From contig CM054138.1 of assembly GCA_028751875.1 (NCBI GenBank), forward strand, positions 37,655,915 to 37,719,914: a DNA stretch of 64,000 nucleotides. The letters run 5' to 3'. How positions within the stretch are numbered: position 1 is the first letter of the stretch; every line of letters starts with the position of its first letter. A program made the position numbers and the translations under genes. This stretch comes from Rapana venosa. Lineage: Eukaryota > Mollusca > Gastropoda > Neogastropoda > Muricidae. Positions 57,139 to 64,000 of the stretch are shown one piece after another. The notes under the pieces were generated by a model. That model saw nothing but the letters and a program-made list of their open reading frames with translations. It did not search any database and was not told the origin of the DNA.

Positions 57139-57665
57139 TAAGAAACTGAGCAATTCAAAGTCAAGAAGAATACAAAACCTGTTACCATACGCCCTTGCTA
57201 TGGCAACATCTTTTTTCTTGTCTCCAATATCAGCAGAATTTACTCTATGTTTTAGTCCACCATCATCCTGTATGCCTTAATAAATAAGGTCATCTCTTTT
57301 TTCAGTTGTCACCCACAAATCAGTATAGATAAATAATATGTCTGCATTGTTTAGTGACAGCACCTCTATACCTTCCAGTTTAACACTTATCTTTTTTTTA
57401 TAATAGCCCTTCCTAAGTTTGTAACCACAGTCCTGTTTGGATCATCGCCAAACTTTAGATCAATCTGAAAAACAAGCCTAGTTGTGCCTGGAACAATGAC
57501 ATCATCTTTTCCTAGATTAGGAAACCTAACAGTCAAAATCTGATTCTCATCAATAGTGGAGGGGTTGTTTGTAATAACGATTGTCTGTCTGGTCCCCTTA
57601 ATACCAAGGGGATCATTTAAACGTCTGTATGAATCAAGGATTGTGCCAAATATTTGTTGTGCCAT
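57139..57665 (-). pseudogene. Candidate major capsid protein, N-terminal part (broken)
   Basis: The start at 57665 (MAQQIFGTILDSYRRLNDPL) opens a frame of 92 codons containing NQILTVRFPNLGKDDVIVPG and DPNRTVVTNLGRAI. A frameshift at the A/T homopolymer 57392-57399 and a TAA near 57277 break it; protein-like sequence continues in the new frame to the LTR junction at 57139. The early beta-rich block with a PGTTRLVFQIDL strand pattern fits a double jelly-roll capsid start, but that is inferred from context and family resemblance. The start is supported by the 42-bp divergent spacing to the plus-strand gene at 57708. Confidence 0.62.
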
Positions 57666-57707
57666 CTTTTTTCTATTAGTGGCAAAATAAAAAACAATAA
57701 TAGAATA
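57666..57707. promoter_or_regulatory. 42-bp divergent intergenic region
   Basis: Separates the start codons of the capsid-like gene (minus) and the coiled-coil gene (plus). It is AT-rich (aaaataaaaaacaataatag), with no room for more than a short bidirectional core promoter. Confidence 0.45.
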
Positions 57708-58821
57708 ATGGAGGACTATGATATTGATATGGATGATGTGTTTACCCCAGCTGATGATATGAGTGAAGCAGCAGCAGCAGCGAAGCCCTTGCTTTTACTT
57801 CGAAGAGAATTATTAGAAAGCAGAGTCAAAGATTTTCACAAAAGTTTGGGACAACCATCACCAGAAGTGCTAGACCATACTGACTATGATATGGACAACA
57901 AAGACAATTTGTATACTGTAACTGACAGGACAAAAGGTTGTATTAACAAAGAAAAATAACTCCCATCTGGTTTTAGCAAAAAGTACACTCAAGAGATTAA
58001 GTGTTGCCATGCAGAGAAAACTTGGTATTAGTGATGCACTGGCTACTACTAACAGACTACCAACACAAGCTGTTGCACAACTACAAAATGATGAACAACC
58101 CTTACCAACAAACATAGAAAGTTTACCACTTCAAGACCTATGACAGTCAGCAAACACAGCAACTGAAACTATTCTAGAGTTGGAAACTAGCTTCACACAT
58201 GCAGACGAAGACATAGCACTGAAAAAAATAAATAAACCACCCCTACCCATGTGAGAAATAATGGGGCTCAATCAAGCACTACAGAGTATTAGAGGTGAAC
58301 TAATAAATAATCTAGCAAAGCTAGGTGAAGTAGACTCACACATAGGACTAGAAAAAAAGAAGCTAGCAGAAGCAGAGGATGCAAATCTTGGACAAGAAAT
58401 AAAAGAAAGAATCACACAGCCTCTAAAAAATCTGCAAGATGAACACCAAGCAAGACTAGAGGTCCTAAACAATAACAGACAACAACTACAATCTCAGGTT
58501 AGCAGAATCTAAGAAACAATCCACCCCATTCTTTATGAAAACACAACACTAGTGGAAAGAATTGGTACACTGTTTTGGAGCAAGCAACACTTGTCATGTA
58601 AACAAGCAATGGTTTTGCCATTAGCCAAATGTGTATGCACTGAAGGCAGCCAGCAGCAAACCCCACTATCACTTCCCACCACAAAGGGAAGGCAAGGTGG
58701 GTAAAAAAAACAACCCACACTTATTGAATTAAATTTAAAAAAACCAAACACTAGCTACTTAGTAGCAGATACATTGCCTGGTAAAATTGGTTCGGTTTTT
58801 GTGGGTGTTATCACGCAATAA
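57708..58821 (+). pseudogene. Acidic/coiled-coil element protein (broken)
   Basis: The start at 57708 reads MEDYDIDMDDVFTPADD, then an Ala-rich and Leu/Arg-rich segment. A frameshift at about 57930-57959 moves to a frame that runs to 58821 with in-frame TGA at 58141 and 58252 and TAA at 58510 and 58702. The segment 58261-58510 is strongly helical (LEKKKLAEAEDANLGQEIKE, heptad-like) and probably a coiled coil; sequence beyond the TAA at 58510 still looks coding (NTTLVERIGTLFWSKQ, VADTLPGKIGSVFVGVI). This would be one protein of about 370 residues. Its partner and role are unknown; an internal virion or scaffold protein is possible. Both TGA stops could derive from CGA by CpG deamination. Confidence 0.55.
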
Positions 58822-58824
58822 GGT

Positions 58825-59345
58825 TGTGGATTTATAGCAGAGCATTGTGGGCTTTAGAAATGTTAGTTGTTGGGGTTTTACTTTCTAAGGTAAAGATAAC
58901 AAGTCACCTAAAACAAAATAGTCATTTCAAACTGAGTGACTGTCTCTTGCAAGGGGAAAAACCTTGTTAAATTGCCCCTAAGTGGTAGGATTTTTGCCCT
59001 TTTGTTGTTGGGTTTCAGCTGTTTGTGCTGTGTTGGGCTGGTACTACACTTTCGCTGCTGGTGCTATGATACTAGAGTGCTGGTGTTTTTTAGCCCTTCA
59101 TTTTGCCAGTGCAATCATCTCCAGCAACAAATATTTTTGTTTTAGTTGGTGATTGTTCCTATTTGCAACTGATGTTGGAAGGCAGCAATATAAACCATGT
59201 CCTATAGCAAAGTCCACTTAGACCCTTTCATAGTGAAGAACATCTTGATAATGCTTGAGTGTGGTAGGTCAACAGCTGAGTTAATTTCTGTCCTCAAGAT
59301 TTGCTAGATATGTTCTGTTTCATCAAACCCCTGCCCCTTGTATGA
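58825..59345. other. Unassigned stretch inside the element
   Basis: No convincing frame on either strand; AT-rich with scattered short open frames. Confidence 0.5.
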
Positions 59346-59348
59346 GCT

Positions 59349-60088
59349 TTAGCCTTTGTCTGGTGCCGTGCTCAAGCAGCACCACACAGCCAAAACAGTG
59401 GCATTAATCCTCTCTAATCCTGGTCTTGTCAACCCTTCACTCTTGTCAAGAATGAAAGTTGTCCATGCATTTGTGTTCTCTTGCTCTATCCATCCTAAGC
59501 GTACAGTAGTGCCTGGTGAGAAAGATGTATAGGGTGGCCACCAGTCATAGTTATACCTCCCTGTGCACACCCCACCAATACAGAGTTCCCATGCCATGAT
59601 TTTATGTCCTGTGTTTGTTTGAATGCGGTCTTAGAATTAATATTGAACTCATTGCACAGCCTCTCATAAGCCTTCATGTTAATCCTACTATTAAAGGGAT
59701 TGAAATTACTATCAGTTGGCAATGGGACCTGCAGCTCAGATAACACGCACCTAAACTGATAGTACACATGAAACCTGTACACATACTTTACTAGCTGGTT
59801 TGTATGGTTCATGTGGTCAGCATATGACACAGCATAGCTCGTAGTTGCACAATATATGGCAAAGTTTAAGTGGTTTTGATAGAACTGTATAGGATTAGAC
59901 AATCATGCTTTTGCAGTAGCATCATCCTTGATGGGTGGGTTTAAGTATGATTTCAGTGGATTGGGAACCTTGACTTGAAACCATGGGTCTCTGACACAGC
60001 AACATCTAGCAAAGGTAATAGTCTTTGGAGTATACTGAGAGCCAGCCTCGTATTTTGCATCCTTATTATATTTATACATTATTATCAT
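59349..60088 (-). pseudogene. Unassigned element gene, about 245 codons (broken)
   Basis: The start at 60088 gives MIIMYKYNKDAKYEAG (an inner Met at 60079 is equally possible). The frame runs through a Cys-rich FARCCCVRDPWFQVKVPNP to a TGA at 59905-59903, then stays open with NPIQFYQNHLNFAIYC, YVYRFHVYYQFRCVLSEL and NPFNSRINMKAYERLCNEF. A frameshift near 59600 leads to a second frame (ELCIGGVCTGRYNYDWW, TTVRLGWIEQENTNAWTTF) ending at 59349. Aromatic-rich, beta-prone and without catalytic motifs. Possibly a virion protein; not recognised. It diverges from the plus-strand gene at 60118 across 29 bp. Confidence 0.5.
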
Positions 60089-60117
60089 TCTGTTGTAGTT
60101 AAAATGTTTATTACACT

Positions 60118-60570
60118 ATGAAACATCCAGTCAGGTGTACCTGTTAAACTAGTGATTCCTATTGACAACCTTTGTCAACATAAAACGGTTGCTTTGCACG
60201 AGGTCTTCTACACAGTATCATGGGCAAACATTGTCAGCAGCAACAACTGGGTTAGTTCAGTAAATTTCGAACCTACAACTACTATACAAGAAGGCTATTA
60301 TGACTTTTGCACACTGGAAAAGGAGCTCTTTCGCCTAGCTGGCATCACAGCAAAACTCAACCAAGCTAGTCTCAGAGCCACTTTACAGTCACCTTTACCA
60401 ATTTTTATGCAAAAAACACTTGCAAAATGCTTGAGTCTGATGAGATGATGATTATGAATAGCATTAAAAAGCCTGTTTACGATGATGATGGAAAAATATC
60501 CTATGTTGGTTAAGGTTGTTATTAAAACAGATCACCCACTAGGTACTGTGTTGTGTGAAATGCAATAGCA
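60118..60570 (+). pseudogene. Unassigned element gene, partial (broken)
   Basis: An ATG at 60118 is followed by a one-base frame change; the open frame then contains VPVKLVIPIDNLCQHKTVAL, FYTVSWANIVSSNN, FRLAGITAKLNQASLRATLQ and ends in a stop at 60448. Protein-like words continue in other frames (KKPVYDDDGKISYVG near 60480 and VVIKTDHPLGT near 60530), so the gene is longer and damaged. No function recognised. It is the last coding signal on the right side of the element. Confidence 0.45.
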
Positions 60571-60574
60571 ATCT

Positions 60575-61320
60575 GTTTTTTAAACACACACATAAACAAA
60601 AAGACATACACCACTAACACACAACACACACAGAGCTAGAATCGCAGTACTGCAGGCTGTAGTTCAAAGCATGTCAACTGTGTTGTATGGGCCACATGGC
60701 AATGGCAATCCCTTTTATTTAACACATAGACTGCTTCCTCTCAAAACTTGGTGAACACGCACACGCAAAGTGGGCGTGGTCTATAAGACTATATGGTATT
60801 GCACCATTGCAAATGTAAGGTTGATATTTATTAATTTTCAATCTCTTATCACCCTTCGGGGCAGCCCTTCAGGGAAGTCGGAATGAAATGGGCAGTGCTG
60901 ACACTAGCAGTAGGCTGCAGGTTCAAATCCTGTCCCAACAGTAGCAGTAGGCAGCAGGTCCTAATCCCGTTCCCAACAATTCTTCTGTATGTTTATGTGT
61001 TGTGTGTACTATGTTGTGCTGTTATGTGTATTGATTGTGCGTGTGAATGCGTGTGTCGGTATTCCAATGGTTGTGAATGCTGGAAATCTCCACTACAAAA
61101 AGCTCCATTGCAGTGCCCTCCAAAATTGCTCTTCTTCTGTAATGGAGCCTGGGTAGTGGAGAAGGTTTGCACTTTTTTTATTCTAATAGAGGAGATGGCT
61201 TTTGTTCTTTTTTTATTCTGATAAAAAGAAAGAATAAAGGAGGTTACAAGTTGCAGAGTTTTGTTTAAAAGTAAAGGGTTCTTTTTATTTTTATAACAAA
61301 GAAGATAGTTTCCATTTTCT
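60575..61320. other. Right flank of the gene cluster, with a tRNA-like B box
   Basis: A CACACA-rich patch lies at 60583-60635. At 60921-60931 the word ggttcaaatcc matches a polymerase III B box, and a similar ggtcctaatcc recurs 30 bases later, but no A box or cloverleaf is evident; it may be an old SINE remnant. No gene recognised. Confidence 0.45.
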
Positions 61321-61323
61321 TAA

Positions 61324-61476
61324 GAGATAGGCTAAATGGGCATTGAGGGTAAATCACATTTTGTACAAATCTACGCAGCTTTGGCCAGAGTGGCAATAGC
61401 CACGGAGGGCCAAAGTTGCGGCGATTTGTACAAAAATAGGGTGAATGAGCCTGAATGCCCAATTAGCCTATCTCTC
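61324..61476. mobile_element. Fold-back MITE-like palindrome, 153 bp
   Basis: The whole segment is an imperfect hairpin: gagataggctaaatgggcat at the left end mirrors the reverse complement of atgcccaattagcctatctc at the right, and the inner arms (ttgtacaaatc, ctttggcc, gtggc) pair down to a four-base loop. Arm identity is roughly 80 percent by eye. There is no coding capacity; a non-autonomous inverted-repeat element is the simplest reading. Confidence 0.8.
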
Positions 61477-61536
61477 ATGCACATCGTTGGAAGTATCCAT
61501 GATTCCTTCATAAACTAGGCGAGAATTGAAAAAAAA

Positions 61537-61761
61537 GCCAATTGTCCGCGGGAAGGCCTTTTTATAGGGGCTGCTAGTGGGATGCTGGCACTAGGTATGA
61601 CCAACCAGGAAGTTCCAGACCCTCGCGAGGTTCCGCCCATGTAGGGCATTCCCTCCTGAAGACTTTTTGTCTTTTTTTAAGATCATACAAGGCTCGGTGA
61701 AAGAGAAGAGCACTGCTAATACCCAACGGTGTGAGCTGTTGCATTTACTATGTGCAGAAAT
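61537..61761 (-). repeat. Right arm of the long-range inverted repeat
   Basis: Reverse complement of the 38.05-38.25 kb arm; the core 61543-61668 differs from it at one of 126 positions, while outer sequence to 61761 is only moderately similar. It includes the CCTCGCGAGG palindrome and the TATA motif pointing left, into the 38-61.5 kb interval. Confidence 0.9.
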
Positions 61762-61764
61762 CAT

Positions 61765-62170
61765 TTCACTACAAGATTTTACTCTGTATCCTTTTCTCTC
61801 TGTCACATTTTTAAAAGGCAATCATATTTGTCTTTTTCATTTTTTAAGTGCTGAAATTTTTCTGCACACAAACACACCATCACCTTCCATGCCTATCTTA
61901 CCTACAGTCTGGAGCAATGACTCCCCCAGTGTGAGTTGTCAGTGTGTATTCTATCACTTTACTGAGCTGCAAACAGTCTTCTGAGTTTATTCTTGCGTGT
62001 TAAGTTATGCACTTGTGATCTATTTTGACATTTTGAAGGCTTTTGAATGATCCTGTCAGAATACACTAATTTACAAAACAGAGGCATGCCATATAATAGA
62101 CATTGCACTCAGTCAGTAGAAATCAAACATGAAAAATCCAATTAATAGAGCTTTTTGCAGAAGATGCAAG
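61765..62170. other. Unassigned stretch
   Basis: No gene or repeat recognised. Confidence 0.5.
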
Positions 62171-62174
62171 TTTA

Positions 62175-62435
62175 TAAAAGGTAAAGGTGTCCCATAACCT
62201 ATGTGGTCGTAGGGGAGTGAGGCATCAGAGACCTCAGCTTCTCCAGGACCCAGTATATTGAGGGCGGTGCCCATCTCCTCTCCCTCGCTGTTTTACCTTC
62301 CCAGACCCTAAAGAGGGCAGGCACTCACTTACAGCTGGGTTAACTGGGGGACTGTACTAAAGCCAAGGTGCATAAACGGCCTTAACCTTGGCTGTGGGTA
62401 AGCAAGTGCTGTGACCACTGAACTATCTGGTCTCC
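62175..62435 (-). mobile_element. SINE family 2 with the 5S-like module deleted
   Basis: The head (agatagttcagtggtcacag, minus strand), body (gagatgggcaccgccctca) and tail are present, but about 33 bases covering most of the 5S-like block are missing: sequence passes directly from the gttaa of that block to the downstream ccgttt. Confidence 0.88.
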
Positions 62436-62672
62436 AAATAACTCAATCCTCCGTGCAGAAATGATTAACTTAAACTTGGAAAAGATAAGTGTATGGGCTG
62501 AGCAGTCAATAGTCAAATCTAAAAGAAAACAAAACTTCATACGAGACAATAACCTAATTGTACCCCTAACAATTAGTAACACTATTTTAAAAGCACTGAC
62601 CATATCATCATAAAATAGCCTTACTACGCATTTGGCACTTACACTACAAATGGGATAATTAACACTTTAAAA

Positions 62673-62873
62673 ATGTTGCTGGTCTGTTTGAAAAGTAGTA
62701 GATCTCTCGAAACTATGTACAAATTCTTATTGCCTCCTTTTTTGTATAACCTTAATTCCTTAGAAAAACTGCAGCAAGAAGCTTTAAGGCTTATCGTTGG
62801 AACGGTCTGGGGACCGGTTAAAAAGAGTTATATGAAGAGCCAGGTTTGTGTTCCTTATGAAATTGTTAATTGA
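62673..62873 (+). pseudogene. LINE reverse-transcriptase C-terminal remnant
   Basis: An open stretch of about 66 codons containing LEKLQQEALRLIVGTVWG, which resembles the lqrvqn-A-R-l-i-G block after the RT thumb of Jockey/CR1-like LINEs. Upstream and downstream frames are lost. Not clearly of the same family as the other elements. Confidence 0.45.
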
Positions 62874-62879
62874 ATGTGT

Positions 62880-63795
62880 ATCAGATTTTGTTACAGGCCT
62901 TATTTCAGTAAGTAACCAATGACATAGACATAGACCATTGGAGAAATGTAACAATAAAATGTATAAGAAATCTTACTTGTCCTCTGGAGCTTTTATCAGC
63001 TTTTGTTAAAACTAACCATTCCCAAACAGAGGGTTTCAGAAGGACGTTTTAGATTCCGGCCTCCTTTACCTTCTTTCTTTTTATCAAATGTACAGCTAAT
63101 CAGACTTAATGGACATAGTGTTTACTTTGAGGAATTTCAGTCTAACATACAGTTTTTATGTGAATCCATGTTTACTTTGTTATCAGTGATGGGAGTGTGG
63201 CTTTGACTTGTTTTGGGTGTGCCAGTATGGCAAGGTTGGGAAAAGAGTGAAAAAAGTGGAGGATAAGCAAGGCGGTGGCGTTGTTGCCTGCACGTGAATG
63301 AAAGTCGATATTCAAAAAGAACGTGTTGTGCAGATGTTGCATTGTTGTGCATTGTTGCATTGTTGTCAGCGTCACTGTGGCAAGTATAACCTTGGCATAT
63401 GCCTAAGCAGTTTGGCCAAGTGTGCAATGTTCCTCCTTCTGCCTGTGCTGCACTTGCCGCCTAGGAGATCGCCTACATCGTACCCGAACTGCAGTTTAAT
63501 TAAGCTCCTTACCCACCGTATTTGGTGCTGACTTTAACCACTGTGATTTAAAATAGTATTTACCTGCTTTTAACCAGTAAGAGGCTCCTTTTATCGCCAA
63601 CATCAAATTTTATTTTAAGTATTGAGATGCAGTTAAATCTGTTGCCTTTGATACATCAGATTACAAAACAATCTACTTCGTGCCTACATACTAACCCGAA
63701 ATAAAAAAAAACTGAATCTATTGTGAAAAAAAACCAAGTAAAATAGCAGACGAATGTGAAAGAGTTGAAAGGTTGCTTTGAGTGTACTTTTTATT
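62880..63795. other. Unassigned stretch
   Basis: A TTGCATTGTTG-type short repeat occurs at about 63335-63365. No gene recognised. Confidence 0.5.
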
Positions 63796-63799
63796 TATT

Positions 63800-64000
63800 T
63801 ATTTATTCTATTATAATCGAGGATAATGAAATAAGCACTCATGTGCTTTTTTTACATCTAATCCCCGTGTGTATGCGGTATTGTAAATTCTGTCATCTGT
63901 TCCCACCGGCACACAATGGCCTACTGTTACGAAACGCGGAACAGGATTTAATGTGTGCGAAAGATGTTCTGCGCGCGTTTGCACATGTGGCCTCGGTTTA
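63800..64000 (-). mobile_element. SINE family 1, cut by the window end
   Basis: Well-preserved copy: the words aatcgaggataatgaaataagcac, caccggcacacaatggccta and gcgaaagatgttctgcg are in order. The tRNA-derived head would lie beyond 64000. Confidence 0.88.

Noticed and set aside
57708..58821. Reassigned genetic code with TGA read as an amino acid
   Set aside because: Other genes of the element also carry TAA, TAG and frameshifts, so ordinary decay explains the stops.
60895..60960. Possible tRNA gene at the ggttcaaatcc B box
   Set aside because: No A box or cloverleaf could be drawn; at most an old SINE remnant.

Overview
The window is repeat-dominated animal DNA, most likely from a mollusc (probably a gastropod). 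That is inferred from very dense (CA)n/(GT)n microsatellites, several co-resident non-LTR retrotransposon families, two tRNA-headed SINE families, and endogenous Maverick/Polinton-like genes. I see no complete intact host gene. Two unassigned coding-like stretches (near 1.0-1.4 kb with its copy near 7.6-8.0 kb, and 2.2-3.3 kb) are the only candidates for host exons.

Layout. 1-8.3 kb: a 1.7 kb block (1-1720) is repeated directly at 6592-8322, and between the copies lie microsatellites, a SINE and a fold-back reverse-transcriptase fragment. 8.7-20.1 kb: SINEs, a CR1/L2-like LINE (minus, 10.55-13.06 kb) and a nearly full-length LINE of another family (minus, 15.8-19.9 kb). 20.1-22.1 kb: AT-rich DNA with a decayed LINE. 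22.2-36.4 and 40.25-50.3 kb: sequence whose bases look smeared into homopolymers; recognisable repeats and one gene run into it from clean sequence, so I read it as poor consensus quality, not biology. Inside it I can still see an RTE-like LINE (plus, 24-27 kb), a second copy of the 15.8-19.9 kb LINE family (plus, about 41-46.7 kb), and several SINEs. 36.4-40.25 kb is a clean island with two more RTE-like LINE fragments and one arm of a near-identical inverted repeat.

49.1-60.6 kb is the most interesting part: a decayed Maverick/Polinton-like DNA element. On the minus strand, in transcription order, are an unassigned gene (60.1-59.3 kb), a candidate major capsid protein split by an LTR retrotransposon (57.7-54.7 kb), a packaging-type ATPase (54.66-54.13 kb), two unassigned small genes, a Gly/Ala-rich membrane protein and a protein-primed-type DNA polymerase B. 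Two more genes lie on the plus strand, each divergent from a minus gene across 29-42 bp. Genes are packed as in a virus (capsid stop and ATPase start share a base). All but the ATPase carry stops or frameshifts. No integrase or protease was recognised. A pair of inverted repeats at 38.1 and 61.6 kb (125 of 126 core bases identical, each with a TATA box) brackets this cluster and could be its terminal inverted repeats, though other explanations remain open.

61.3-64 kb: a fold-back MITE-like palindrome, a SINE with an internal deletion, a LINE remnant and a SINE running off the window edge.
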